Shown here: positions 12,301 through 24,070 of the stretch, piece after piece
How positions within the stretch are numbered: position 1 is the stretch's first letter
Layout of the letters: each line of letters opens with the position of its first letter
Source: Laburnicola sp. R22_1
Taxonomy: Eukaryota > Ascomycota > Dothideomycetes > Pleosporales > Didymosphaeriaceae
NCBI GenBank assembly: GCA_014281115.1
Contig: JACONQ010000003.1
Location: 2,728,001 to 2,792,000, forward strand
DNA: 64,000 nt
Reading direction: 5' to 3'
Program-made: the position numbers and the translations under genes
Notes under the pieces: generated by a model
Databases searched by the model: none
What the model saw: the letters and a program-made list of their open reading frames with translations, nothing else
What the model was told of the DNA's origin: nothing

Positions 12301-14295
12301 TCAGATGGATACAAGCAGTGCCCCAACTCGCTGCCCAGCGCTAGAGATAATCAGGAGCTAGATCCAGCCCTGCCTCGCCCTGGAGGAATACAGCCTGTTA
12401 AGAGAGCCCTCCTACGTGAAGAGGAAGGAAAGCTGGTTAATCCCCAGTTGCCCCTCTCTCACGACCTGGACAGACTCCAATCTCCACTTAGTTCCTTACC
12501 CAGTAAAGCGAAAGCCACTGCACCATAGACCGCAGCCTTCATGGCCGGTACCAAAGCAGGTCACGTTCGTGAAGTAGAGGGGAAGAAACTGGATGACGCA
12601 AGCATTGAACGCATAATAATGAAGGGCTATCAGCCTCATTACAGCGAACTGTCACCAGCACCTCCTCCGAACAGGCTCAAGCCTACGCACCCACTCTACA
12701 TGCTCTTTAAGAAAGCCGAGGAAGAACACCTCAATAGCCACAAACAAACAAAGTCATGGACTAAAGTGCCCACTATTCAGGCAAGACAAGAAGGAATCCA
12801 GATACTGGATTCAATGTGGGTATACACCTACAAGCTCGATCAGCACCACCACTTCCAGAAGTGTAAGGCAAGGCTAGTTGTCCAAGGCAATCAACAGAAC
12901 AATGTTACCGCCCAAGAGACCTATGCCGCCACACTCGCAGGAAGATCGTTTAGGATGCTGATGGCTATTGCTGCTCGGTTTAACCTAGAGCTAAAGCAGT
13001 ACGACGTGACCAACGCTTTCGTACATGCATTGATTGATCGTGTTATCTACATGCGAATGCCACGCGGGTATGCACGTCCAGGCACGATACTTCAGCTTCA
13101 AAAGGCGCTGTATGGCCTGCGGATCTCACCCTTACTATGGCAAAGGGACTTCACCACCTACCTCACAGAGCTTGGTTTCTCTGTAGTTCCACACAAACCA
13201 TGTTGCATAGTACAAAAAGGGGTGTTTATCTTCTTCTACGTTGATGATATCATTCTTGCGTATCACCCACGAAACCGTACACTAGCAGACCAGGTCGTGA
13301 AGGATCTCTAGAAGAAATACAGCCTAACAGGAGGAGGGGATTTGAGATGGTTCCTTGGAATAGAGGTGATGAGAGACCGAACCCAGCAGAAGATATGGCT
13401 ATCGCAAGCCGCGTATATCGACAAAATCGTCCAACTCGCAACTGATCATGACCTTCGCCACGATACCCCGATGGCTCGAATAGAGCTTACTAGCCGCACA
13501 GACCTCGCAACACATGGAGAGATCAACCTGTACCAACGCAAAATTGGCTCCCTACTCTTTGTAGCGGTGAATACACGCCCTGACGTTGCATTCGCTGTCT
13601 CGCGACTCGCCCGCTTCCTTACCAATCCAAGCCCAACACATCAACAAGCGACTAACCGCGTCCTCTTGTACCTACACTCTACACGAACATACGCCCTAGA
13701 GTTTGGAGGAGACAATAGTCTTATCGTAGCTAGCGACGCATCGTTTGCAGACAACATAATGGATAGGAAGAGTTCCCAAAGGTACGCAATTAAACTATTT
13801 GGCGGCCTTATCGCCTGGCGAGCCAACAAGTAGGACACGGTTACCACTTCGACAACTAAGGCAGAGCTCCTAGCACTATCCTAAGTAGCTAAGGAAGCTA
13901 TGTTTACACGGATGCTGCTTAACGAACTTTAAGTAACACTGGAAGACCTAGTGATTACTATTCAGTGCGACAACAAGCAGACGATTCGGCTGATCAACGA
14001 GGAGATCTCTCAGCTGACGACCAAGCTCCGATATGTGGATATCCACAATCACTGGCTACGATAGGAGGCAAAGAGGAAGTCAATTAGAGTGACATATGTC
14101 CCCTCGAGCGATATAATCGCCGATGGATTCACTAAGACCCTTCCTGTTGGGACCTGGCCCCAGTTCCTAAGCCAAGTAGGACTGGCAAACGTGAAGGACC
14201 GCATGATCGTAGAGCAAGGAGAGATAGATGCGATAACACGAAAGATTGAAGCTTTAGGGAGAACGGTAGATGCTGAGACATCCCAGATCACCTAA
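9376..14295 (+). pseudogene. Copia gag-pol polyprotein, single frame with 14 in-frame stops
   Basis: A single frame (1639 codons) runs from ATG 9376 to TAA 14293 without an indel. Order: gag with zinc knuckle CKACDGPHNLNKC (C-X2-C-X3-H-X4-C, 10363-10401); aspartic protease ILDSGTTCHV (Asp codon 10699); integrase with the zinc-binding HKRLGHPG...KCDACGRSK (about 11125-11240) and core acidic residues in ALDFHDYEE, ETDNETF and NGGAERSGGVVKEKAR; reverse transcriptase with KCKARLVVQGNQQ, QYDVTNAFVH, ALYGLRISPLLW and YVDD (13237-13248); RNase H with TTSTTKAELLALS and QCDNKQTIRL. Premature stops begin at 9967, 10402, 10435, 10597, 10780, 11392, 11416, 11674, 12526, 13309, 13831, 13882, 13930 and 14062. 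Most are TAG at an expected Trp or Gln, i.e. CpA-to-TpA on one strand or the other. It normally makes capsid, protease, integrase and reverse transcriptase/RNase H, but cannot as it stands. Confidence 0.95.
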
Positions 14296-14343
14296 GAATG
14301 AATGGTGAACAGCTCAAGGCGAGGTCGCTGAGCTGAGGGGGTG

Positions 14344-14570
14344 TGTCAGATTGGATAGGTGATCCGAACAACTATTGTGGGTGGCAGGAGAGAGATGAAA
14401 CAGCCCCTACCCAAATAGGGATAGTATGGAGGATTAGCCAAGAACCAAAACAGCGCACAAGCAAACCTCGAGAGAGGAGACACACAATCAACAGAATGAG
14501 CCGATCTCAACACTTATTAAAATTAAACCACCTTTCATCTTATTTATTAAGAATACCCTTATATCTGACA
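14344..14570 (+). repeat. Copia 3' LTR
   Basis: 227 bp, same limits and sequence as the 5' LTR apart from the T at 14376. Directly preceded by the polypurine tract and followed by the CCTCT target duplication. The frame running from here into flanking hAT sequence is not a gene. Confidence 0.95.
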
Positions 14571-16770
14571 CCTCTACTATTAATAAAGTGCGCAACAATG
14601 CCTAGAAAGCCACACTTACCGCCCTTTATCGTCTATCCATTAAAGCTAAGGTGTACTTTGCTAAGCGCCTATAACAGTTATAAGATAACACGCAGCTTTA
14701 GGTGCTTATACAAGCGCGCAAAGTACTAGAAGACGCTTATATAAGACGTCTAAAGCGCTTATTCTACTAGTGGGTTGGCAGCTTTAAGAAGGCGTCGAAA
14801 AGCTAGTGTTTTAAACTTAGAGAGAGGGTAATTATTCTTAATAAGCTAGCTAATAGCTGCTAGCTAGAAGCGCTAGGTATTAAAGCTAGCTAGCTTATTA
14901 GCCATCTTTTACAACACGCTATTATTGCTATTCTTAAGTAGGTGTTATAGCCAGGTAGGTTTTACAGCAATAGCCAACTTACTATAGCTATAGCCGCGCT
15001 TAGGCAGCTCTAAGTATTACTACACTAATAATATTAAGAGCGTTATTTTATATATTTCTATACCTATATCTATATACTTATACTTATAGTAGTAATAGTA
15101 TATAAAGTATAGCTTACTTAGATTCTTTAGTAGTATAACGCAGTAGCCATAGCAATAGATCTAGCTCTTACGCGACTTCTATAATAAGAGCGGCTTTATA
15201 TACTTACGTAAACGTCCCTAATTAATTTCTTTAAAGTTATCTATAAGGCTTGCATCTAGCGCCTCATATAAGGTCTTATTATCTAGGGCTGCTGCCAATA
15301 AGGCTACTATTATCCTCTTGCTACCCTTAGTAGGCGCAATAATAGCGTCTTTAGGCTGCAACTCACATAGTTGCGACTTAAAAGTTAAAGGCTAGGACGC
15401 CTTTATAAGAGCTCTATAAGGCGATAGACGCAATAGCAATGGCAATAGCTAATTATTAATAGATATAGGCTGGCTAATAGTACTAACGTACTTTGCACTC
15501 GAGTCGATCATTCCATCGAGTCGATCACTTTGCCAAGACCCCACCAAAACGTACTATCAGCAATAGTACAACGCGATGCCTCAACCACATAACAAACCAC
15601 TAGCGTTAAAAGAAGCGCGTATACAGCTTGCAATCTAGGCTATTAAACAAGACGCGACACTCTCTTAGCGACGCGCTGCAGCCCTCTATAACGTCTCTTA
15701 AAGTATACTTAGCAACTAACGCGCTAGAAAGACGTTTAGACGCGACTGCGCACCCAACAAAATAAGACTTACTATAAGAGAGGAGTAGGTGATTGTGCAG
15801 CATATACTTAACCTAGACGCGCGAGGATTTCCGCCCCGGCTTGATGCTATAAAAGATATGGCCGATTCTTTACTGGCTGCACGCCACTACGAGCTAGTTG
15901 GCCAGAGGTGGCCTTATGACTTTGTTAAGCGCCAGCCAAAGCTTTAAGTCAAGTTCAATCGAAAGTACGACTATAAGAGAGCCCTCTAGGAGGATCCTAA
16001 GGTAATACAAGGCTAGTTCCGGCTTGTAGAGAATATGAAGGCCAAGTATGGTATCCTGGATAAGGACACCTACAATTTCAACAAGTCTAGCTTTATAATA
16101 GGCATAATATTAACTAGAGCGGTAGTTATAGGCTCTGAGCGTTAAGGACAGCCAAAGCAGGTGCAGCAGGGCAATAGGGAGTGGACAACAGTCATCTAAG
16201 GCATCAACGCAATAGGGTGGTGGATCCCACCCTTTATTATCTTTAGGGGCAAGCACCACCTCTCCGCCTAGTATAAGGAGAAGGATCTACCTTATAATTA
16301 GGTTATTGCAGTCTCTAAGAACGGCTGGACAACAAATGAGCTTGGTCTGCAATAGCTAAAGCACTTTAATGAGCATATAAAGAGGCGTGCTACTAGTAGA
16401 GCACGTTTGCTTATTATTAATAGCCACAAAAGTCACAACTCGCTCGAATTCTAGGATTACTGCAAAAAGAGTAATATTATTACTCTCTATATGCCTCCAC
16501 ATTTGTCGCACCTCTTGCAGCCACTTAACGTGGGTTGTTTTGCGCTGTTAAAGAAGGCGTATAGGCGCCAAGCCGAGAATCTAATGCGCAACCACATCTC
16601 GCACATCACTAAAATCGAGTTCCTACCTTGCTTTATTGCTGCTTTTAAGGCTTCAATTACTGAAAGTAATATCAAAGGAGGCTTTCGAGGTGCTGGCCTA
16701 GTGCCCCACGACCCAGAAGTTGTGATATCGTAGCTTAACGTCCGCCTGCGTACGCCTCCACTTTGTACTA

Positions 16771-18908
16771 ACATGTTGGTTCAGCACTTGGCGCGGTTCG
16801 GCAAATGGCGCACCCCAACCAAATCACGTAGTTTACAACACCTCGTTACTGAGCCATCCACAATAGCTAGAATATTCTAATAATTCATTCAATTACTATA
16901 TAAATTGCTGCGAAAAAGATGTACTACTGGAATTTCGCTGGAAGTTTGATGGTGCGGCCACGGCGCGTTGTTGTTGTGGGTGCTGGATCATGCCCCATTT
17001 TATTACCCCTATCCCCCCTACCCTTAGCAACCACCACACGTTGCTTTTTTTTCTGTTTTGGCGCTGCGGTAGGCTTTAAGGCCTTCCTCTTTCCCTTTTG
17101 GGAAGTTTGTATAGCCTTTTCGGAGTTTTCTTTCTTCTAAATCCTCTGTTGTTGCTCAGCTTGTTTCTCCGCCGCAACCCTCTCCTTTTCCTCCCTTTTC
17201 TTAACCCTTAACCTTTCTCTCTCTTTCTTCTCCTGCAGGTTACGTAGCTTAGCTGAGGTTATTTCTGCCTTCTTACGCGCTTTTTCAAGTTCTACTTTCT
17301 CTTTCTCCTTATCTACAACGCTCTCGCGTACTCTAGCCTCCCTCAGCTTCCTCGGGGACCAGAAAACTGCACCACCGTGGTACTCCCTGCGTTGTTGCAG
17401 GTCTAGAGGCTTGCTCTTCTTCTGCTGCTTCTTCTTAACTTGTAGGGCCTTTGTCAGGCCTTGTACCTCAGCGTGGAGGATGTCATTTTGAACAGAGATG
17501 TGGTGGAGAGAACGCTTCAGCTTCTGCACCTCCCTACTGCCCTCCTCCCTCACAGTATTACGCACGAGGGTCTCGATTTTGAGCCAATCCTTGCCGCTGA
17601 GTACAGAGGTACTGCTCTCTCTCGAATCCTGCTCCACTGGAGTTGATGGCCTGTATTTCTGAAGGATAACCTCAGCGTTACGGGGCCATATACTAGTGGC
17701 CTCAAAGGACTTTAGAATTGTTTTCTTCTTGAAGGAGATGGTCCAGGCTTCCTAGAAGAGAGGGAAGAAGTCTCCTTTCTTTACTGAGAGTAGCCCCTAG
17801 GCCTTGTGGAGATAGGTAGTGAGGGCTTTTGAGTAGGCTGATGAGAGAGGCTTAAAGAGTACTATATCAAGGGGCTGCAGCGTGTGGGTACTGTGAGGGG
17901 GGAATATTATAAGGAGAATCTAATTGTGGTCACAGTAGTTGATAAACTCTCTCGTTACGTGGGACTCATAGCTATCCATAATTAGTAGTTAGTAGGATTA
18001 ACGAGCTTTCGCTTTTGTGTACCAATTAAAGACCTGCTCGAGCCACGCAAGGCCTATATTGTTGTTGGTCTATCCATTAGGAGATATAGTAACGAATACC
18101 TCATGCTTCCCAGCCTCAATATCCTCTACCTAGGCCGATTGGAGAGCGTTATTAGCAGCTGCAAATAGTAGCCCTAGTGGCAACGCAGTTCCATTAGCGC
18201 AGACGCAAGCTAGGATGGTTATCCACTCTCTGTTGCCATCTTAGAGGGCTGATTTCACTTCCCCGCGGTCCCACATAGCTTTGCTGAAGATCCTTTTGCT
18301 TCTTCTAATCACTCCTATAAGGAAGCCCTTCTTATCCATATTGTACATGTGACGAGGCTCTATATTGTACTCCTCCATTTTCTCTAGCAGAAGTTGAAAG
18401 AATTGCTCGTATTTAGCCCCTAAATCAGCTTGGTGGCGCGCGCGATCCATTCTAGTAACCTAATGGGGGTGATTTCGACGTTGTAACAGTTAATAAATCA
18501 GGTAACCCAGCTTTTTCCTACTAGTTGTTCGCCGTTGGTTTTTGCAATTAATGAAGCAAAATTCTGCAGCATCTCCCTTGTAGGTGGTAGACAACAGCCT
18601 ATAAGCTTTTCTATATAGCTTATAAGCTCCAGTTCTTGTTAAGGGGTAAGTTTTCGCTGTTGGAGTTATTGCTCTTTTATTAGTACGTTTTTGCCCTAGT
18701 GTATCCTCCTCAACGTAGTGTCTGGTACACCATATTTTTTCGCTATTTTTCGATACGAGAATTCTTCTCCTGGTTCGCGCGATTCGATTTCTTCAATTGC
18801 CTTGTCAATTGGATCCATATTGGCTGAGTTATGGGTGGGTGAAGGATTGGGTGGAAAATGCGGGGGTGCGCCATTTGCCGAACCGCGCCAAGTGCTGAAC
18901 CAACATGT
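16771..18908 (-). mobile_element. Pogo-like element G, nested in element A copy 1
   Basis: 2138 bp, TA duplications at 16769-16770 and 18909-18910, perfect 46-bp TIRs (16771-16816 and 18863-18908). Each TIR holds two 17-bp units, GGTTCAGCACTTGGCGC and GGTTCGGCAAATGGCGC. The undisturbed site is visible in element A copy 2 (42361-42385, ...CTATTCGCGATAG), which confirms the insertion point. GC-rich relative to everything around it, hence a recent arrival. Confidence 0.97.
17137..18818 (-). pseudogene. Element G transposase, lightly damaged
   Basis: Minus strand, ATG 18818-18816 (MDPIDKAIEEIE), stop at 17139-17137. N-terminal helix-turn-helix (FSYRKIAKKYGVPDTTLRR), CENP-B-type part (GKSWVT), then MDRARHQADLGAKY and a complete catalytic Asp set: YNMDKKGFLIG, LLIMDSYESHVT, LQPLDIVLFKPL. 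C-terminal YHGGAVFWSPRKLREARV followed by a long Lys/Glu coiled-coil region (from about 17390 to the end). Defects: one frameshift around 18478-18500 and a moderate number of stops (for example TAG after RRIH, TAA at 18243-18241). The open segments at 17137-17637 and 18241-18450 are parts of this one gene. The coiled-coil tail is also present in element H. Confidence 0.9.
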
Positions 18909-20061
18909 TATTCGCGATAGTATATAGGAGTCGCAAACTCCGCGAAATAGTACAGAACTTGGGTCGCAATCGACGCTAGTTAAGCAGAGGATTCAAAGGC
19001 ATGTAGATAGTTCCCTAACTTATATAGTTGAGGCGGTGGAAAAGCTCGTTAAAGGCGCTAAGCTAATAGGGCATTCTTTAGTGTTGATAACCAAACGCAA
19101 CGCCAAACTTTAAGCTACTAATAAGGCCGCCACGCGACATAAATCGCATAAAAGAAAGCAAGTACAGCGTAAAGGAGTCCTTACAGCTAAAGAGGGCCAG
19201 CGGCTGGCCACTCTAAAGGAGTTTAGGGCGCGCAGTGATAGGCAAAAGGCGAAGAAGAGGGTGCGCGCTAATAGAGGCGAATCTGCTTAACAGCGCTGTG
19301 GACGCTGCAGCAAGCCTAGGCATAACAAAACAACCTATAGGCAGCCTATAGAAGTAGATTCTAAATAAATTGGCCTATTTAGACTATCGAAAATAGTTCG
19401 TGTTGACTCTATACTATCGTGAATAGTACAGAACTTAGTGGGGTCTTGGCAAAGTGATCGACTCGATGGAATGATCGACTCGAGTGCAAAGTACGTTATA
19501 GGCGATAAAGGATTTAACGCGTTTCTTTAGGCGAGTAAGGTTATTAGAGGCGCGTTTCTTAGAAGGCATAGTAGTGGCACCACAATAAAGGCAATAGAAG
19601 CCAAAAAAAATAACGCAATATTAGGTTATAATAAAAGGCACAAGTTTTAGTATTGTGTACTATCTATTAGAAGGCGCGTAAGAGCCTATATAAGGCTTAG
19701 AGGCTACTAATGCACTAACTACGCGCGATTATATAAGAGGTATTAGTAAACTATCTACTCTTTTTAATAGGTTGTTTAGGGGGCTAGTAGAGAAAGTATA
19801 GTATTATAAAAGTTAGAATAATTACCTACCTTCCCTAGTAAAAGCGCCCTACTAAAAATAGTAAAAGATATCGCAATTACTTCTACTACAAAACAAGCAG
19901 CCTTACGCGCTACCTTAATTAAGCCCATTAAGCTAAACAATTAAGCTAACCCTTCTTAGCTTAGATTGCTAACAAATTAGTATAGGCGAGCTTAACTTAA
20001 TGGGATTAATAGTTATTAAGCTATTAATTAAGCGCTTACAAGCCGCTTAATTGTTAATAAG

Positions 20062-21990
20062 TTTAATTATTAGCGTTTTTACCGGTATTCGCGAATTGTT
20101 ATGGCCCCTTCATAGCAACCTTTTAAAATTTGCGCTTACTATTATTAAATCGCAATATACAAGTGGTAAAGTTGGGTAGTAGGTTCTATTTAGTTAACTA
20201 GGGCATCCCTAGCACTATATTAAACCCTTTAATGTCTCCTACAACAAATTCGTCCAATCTAGCCTAGGTTTGTTCATGGCTATCCGTTATTGCGTAGGCC
20301 AGCTTAGTCTGGCCTTAAACCTCTAATTTAACTCTGTTTAGGGCCTTATAAGTCTAGTTTGTATTTGCTTTTAGTTAGACTGCAACCCTCTTTACTATCT
20401 TAGTACTAATAAAGTTAGTCTCTGCACTATAGTCTACTAGGGCCCTTACTTTAAAGGAGCCCACTACTGTTTAAATAACCCCTTCTAGGGCAATTAGGAA
20501 CTCTCTAGCCTTGTGGGGGCCTCTTATCTCTAAGGCGGCTGCGGTAAGCAATCTTTATCCCTCTATGTATATAATAGAGCCCGTTAGTCTAAGGGATAGA
20601 TAACCTAAGGCTTATCTTTTCCCGCCTCTATCTTTCGCTTTAGATAGTTATCTTTATAGTGCCCTTGCTTGTAATAGTAAAAATAGTTATTCTTTTTCTA
20701 GTCTAGTAGTAATTATATCTTATAACGCTTATTCCATTCCTTATGTTATAGTTTATGGCGCCTCTGGTCTAGTCTAGTATTGTTTAATCTAGATTATTTC
20801 TGGCTAGTTGTCTCTTGCCTATTATCCTCTTAGGCCTCCTTATTGTTATCCTTTTACTTTCGCTTGCCTAGCTTTGGCCCTTAGATAACCCACTAGTGTT
20901 AGTTAGCCATCTCCTCTAGTTAGATAAGGCTAGTCTACTACTGTGGTTACTATTAGAGTCTCTCTACTACTTAACTGTCTAAAGCGGAGAAGAAATCGCT
21001 AATATGCTAATTGTTATAATTATCTAAGGTATAATTAGGGTTAGTCTCTTTTTACTAATCCTTATAATAGTTTAGAAGTTTAGTTAGAGTCTAATAACTC
21101 TACTTTATGTTCTTAATACGCTAACAAGCCTCTTATTCTCTTTCCTAGCTCGATCCTAGGGTGTCCACTATAGTCTACTTTATTAGTTTTTATATTATCT
21201 TATACTCGCGTTTGCGCTTAGAGATCTTCTAGACTACCCTATTCTAGAGGTTGCGTTACGTGTCCTTAAGATAGTAGTATACAAACCTTATCTAGACTAG
21301 ATTAGTGCTAAGGGCCAGTGCGTATTAAATATAATCTTTATAGCCTCTTGCCTAGGCGTTTAGTTTCTTCTAGCCTCTTCCTTTAAATTAGGGAGGCTCT
21401 ATCGGTTTTGGCAGTTATAGGTCTAAGCTGGCTATTATTATTTAGGGTAGAACAATAGGCGCGATGCTAGTCCTTAGGGGCTTCCTCCTATCCTTCTTAC
21501 TTAGTCGCTTGCTCTTTTATCCGCCCTTCTTATACGAAGGGAAGTCTTCTCCAGAACTGCTAGACTCCTCTAATAAGTTACTACTATTATTAAGGTCGCT
21601 TGTATCCTCTTTAATAGTTTTAAATATTAGTTGCCTACCCTTGCCCTTATCCTTCTTTGTTGCGGCTTTAGTGTTGCTTACAAGGGTTAAGGTTCTTTGT
21701 TTATTATTATTAGGTTCTATTTTAACCTGCAGGATTTTAAGTTAGTTCTATAAGGCTTTAATAGCCTCGCACTTCTTTGCAATCTCAATCTCTTACTTAA
21801 GTTTCTCTTCCTAATGTTGTATCTAAGCTTCTTTAGCGCTTAAGGCTGTTTGTCCTTTGTCCGTGCCAGTTTAGCCTAGTCTAGAGTTCTTAATACTAGC
21901 GTGAGGTTGCCCCTCGCTAGTTACTATCGCTCCGCTTGGGCCGGCTACAGAGGCCAAGTGTTAGCTTTAACAAACGTCGCTTATATTAGA
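20062..21990 (-). pseudogene. Gypsy gag-protease remnant (element X)
   Basis: Minus strand. A retropepsin region reads VDYSAETNFISTKIVKRV (motif about 20436-20416, expected Asp present) followed by KLAYAITDSHEQT and IVLGMP-stop-LTK. Upstream is a CCHC zinc-knuckle remnant, YFYYYKQGHYKDNYLK (about 20690-20640), in which the Cys codons have become Tyr (TGT to TAT). A long charged gag region precedes it, starting near 21990. The continuation into reverse transcriptase is cut by the hAT element, and on the far side only the 3' end and LTR remain, so most of pol is missing. Frames on the plus strand here (such as 21464-21745) are opposite-strand artefacts. Confidence 0.7.
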
Positions 21991-21999
21991 ATAATAAGT

Positions 22000-24070
22000 T
22001 ATAAGGTAGTAAGGGATTATATTATAAGATTATGGGTACAATGCTTAATCTATTAATTCACTACTAAGGCGATCCCTTAAAAAAAGGAAAGTAGGTCTAA
22101 AGGCTACAAGGCCTAAGAAGAAAACTCTGACCTAGCCAAGGCTAATCTAGGCCAGTCTAGGGCAACTAGGGGATTACGCTGCCACAGGAAACGCGTTGTA
22201 ATAGTTATCCTCTTTGCTTATGCGCACTTCTAAGCTAAGACTATAATACTTAGCGGCATAATAATAAAGCTCTATACTTAGCTTATAAGGCTTACTAGCT
22301 TAGATAGGAATCTAGCAAAGAAGAAAGTGTAATAACTGCTTAAAGGTCTTAGGTTTAATAATATTTAGCAACTTAAAATAGAGTCTAGGCCACGCTATTA
22401 ATAATTTGCTTACCTGCTTAACGCTATTTAAATCTACTATAAGGATATATAGTGTGGCAAAGTTAGCGATAAAGCTTAGATATTTACTAAATAGCTAACT
22501 AATCGCTTAGCGTTGCAAAATACCGCATTTAGTTTAGAAATACTATTGTAGTTATATACTATCTTATTGCATAGTTTAAAAGGGCTATCTTAGTTCCCTA
22601 TCTAATAGCTATAGAGTAGTAATTAAAAAAGTACTAAAATAGGCAGCTAAAAAAGTGAACGTAGGCATTAGAAAACAAGATCTATAATATTAGAGAGCTT
22701 AGAGTTTACGTTGTATTAATTTTTAAATGTTTAGAGAAGAAATTAGAGTACTTTTATATATCTTTAGAGGAGTGTACGCAAAAAATTATATAGGTTATAA
22801 GTGCCTCTGGCCTATTTACCTATAAGTTTTAATTTTTACTATAGCAGTCACATTCTATGACTATAAATAGATTACCTAAGAATGTAATAAAGACCTATTT
22901 AACTCTTATATTCTAAAGTACTTATGGGATTAGAAAGAGAACAACTAGAATGGGTAAAAACCTACTAGTAGAATAAATACTAGTAACGTTAAATCTAGTT
23001 ACTACTAAATACCCTGCAACCCAAGATAAGCTTTTCTTTTTAGAACCCCCTACTTTTAGCTTATTAACACTTATAAAGAAGAAGTTATAAGGACCCTCTA
23101 ATAAACTATAGTATAGTAATTTATACCTATTTATATCTAGCGAGTATTATTATTATTAGATATAAACACCTTAGAAATATATATAAAGTTTATAGCTTTT
23201 AGGTAACTCTTTCTTTTACTCTTATAAATCTTTAATATAAATATTTAGGGTTAATTATAGACTAGAGAGTACTACCCTAAACTTATCCCTATATAAGTGC
23301 GAGAAATCGAGCCCTAGACATTAAGTTAAATAGATAGTCTAATGTATTAAAGGCCATTACTATAACTTAAAATAAAGAATATAATAAAGCTACTAATACT
23401 TTGCCTTATTTGTGTAATTGCTATAACTAGATACTCTTAGGTATGTATATTACTTCGCGGATATGTGGATATATACTAATGTTTTTAAAGATTAATAGTA
23501 TAGAAGTTTTTTATTATAGTAGCTAGGTTGCTAGTAAAGTTAGATTTATTTATAATTATTAAAGATCTTTGTTATATAAAGATTCTAACTAAGGTTAAGT
23601 TCGTACTATACATAGAGAGAAGTAAAATAGGAGGCACTAAAACTTAGTACCTAGTATATAGTAGTAGTAATAAAATATATATAAAATAACAATAATTTGT
23701 TATTAACTTTCTTTATAGTAATATTGTTAATAGTAGTTAATAGATAGTCTACTATTTAGCATAACTAAGTTATATATTATCTTTTAACTAGTAGACTATT
23801 AGAGAGCTATAGTAGACTATAGAGTTGTAACTATAGAAGTAGTGTAGGTAATAGAATACTTAACTATAGTTTAGTTATTACGCTTACAACTTAGTAGTAG
23901 CGTAACTATAGTTTACTATATATATAGTGTATAAAGTCTACCTCTTATAATATTAGAGACGCCTAGGATACTAAATCTTTATCTTTTTATTTATTATATT
24001 TAGCGATATAATAACTTTCTAGTAACCTAATATTATATCTAAATCTAATACCTATAGCAACACAGTTGTT
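22000..24070. other. AT-rich decayed sequence, no gene recognised
   Basis: About 2 kb with dense TA dinucleotides. A more GC-rich patch at about 22110-22210 may be part of the 5' region of Gypsy X, but I could not delimit an LTR or primer-binding site. Nothing else is supportable. Confidence 0.3.

Larger units (their letters stand above)
9042..14570 (+). mobile_element. Nearly complete Copia LTR retrotransposon
   Basis: LTRs at 9042-9268 and 14344-14570 (227 bp each) flank one gag-pol frame. The 5-bp target duplication CCTCT is perfect (9037-9041 and 14571-14575). A polypurine tract (GAGGGGGTGTG) precedes the 3' LTR. I could not identify the primer-binding site after 9268. The element is inserted in the hAT transposase gene. 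It is much more GC-rich and less mutated than its surroundings, so it is among the youngest insertions in the window. Confidence 0.97.
15576..19368 (+). pseudogene. Element A transposase pseudogene (copy 1), interrupted by element G
   Basis: ATG at 15576, probable end TAA at 19366. Subtracting 16769-18908 leaves exactly 1653 bp (551 codons), the same as copy 2, with no frameshift across the junction. N-terminal helix-turn-helix region (RRAAALYNVS), CENP-B-type part (ILNLDARGFPPRLDAIKDMA), then the catalytic domain: YNFNKSSFIIG, LLIINSHKSHNSLEF and [10 protein letters not shown] stand where pogo transposases have the three catalytic Asp residues, all three read Asn. The C-terminus is basic and ends in CGRCSKPRHNKTTY, a zinc-knuckle remnant that has lost its last Cys. 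Many TAG/TAA. Would cut and paste the element if intact, dead here. Confidence 0.9.
15486..19496 (+). mobile_element. Pogo-like (Tc1/mariner superfamily) element A, copy 1, carrying element G
   Basis: TA duplications at 15484-15485 and 19497-19498 bound perfect terminal inverted repeats of 59 bp (15486-15544 and 19438-19496). The TIR contains the 17-bp unit CGAGTCGATCATTCCAT followed by a second CGAGTCGATCA. Without element G and one TA (2140 bp) the copy is 1871 bp, against 1872 bp for copy 2 at 41089. Inserted in the hAT transposase. Confidence 0.95.
7476..19569 (-). pseudogene. hAT transposase pseudogene, split by two insertions
   Basis: Starts at an ATG (19569-19567; MPSKKRASNN) and 19569-19497 gives the N-terminus. 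It continues at 15483-14571 (KTLAFRRLLKAANPLVE, LSKVHLSFNGQTIKGGKCGF) and 9036-7476. The last part holds the diagnostic blocks: HDFIEE-stop-RRVGLLSILL, WNLYYLYFKPAIKL, IIEYIDILKSLK, a degraded dimerisation block LNVLSILALNYKCKCLFSKL near the end, and a stop at 7478-7476. The Copia copy interrupts the segment INS/RGNLQDLPIALPQLTGA, which reads across the gap. The RNase H-like acidic residues cannot all be placed. Many TAG/TAA replace Trp/Gln. Cut-and-paste transposition is the family function. This copy is dead. Family assignment is firm, exact frame near 15.3-15.5 kb is not. Confidence 0.8.
7319..20058 (-). mobile_element. hAT DNA transposon carrying nested Copia and pogo-like elements
   Basis: The ends are approximate. 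The sequence ATTAACAATTAAGC at 7319-7332 recurs inverted at 20045-20058, and both flanks carry repeated AGCTTAGATTG-type subterminal motifs, as hAT transposases often bind. The 8-bp target duplication expected for hAT was not found, probably because of mutation. Inside is one minus-strand transposase gene broken by Copia (9042-14570) and by pogo-like A1 (15486-19496). The element lies within Gypsy X, between its gag-protease part (right) and its polypurine tract/LTR (left), so it is younger than that Gypsy and older than the two guests. Confidence 0.65.

Noticed and set aside
13250..13441. Minus-strand frames within the Copia pol gene
   Set aside because: Shadows of the plus-strand polyprotein, which has full domain support.
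16919..17140. 73-residue plus-strand frame with hydrophobic stretches
   Set aside because: Lies opposite the end of the element G transposase gene. Shadow frame.
7319..20058. 8-bp target duplication for the hAT element
   Set aside because: No convincing matching octamers were found next to the presumed ends, so the ends are given as approximate only.
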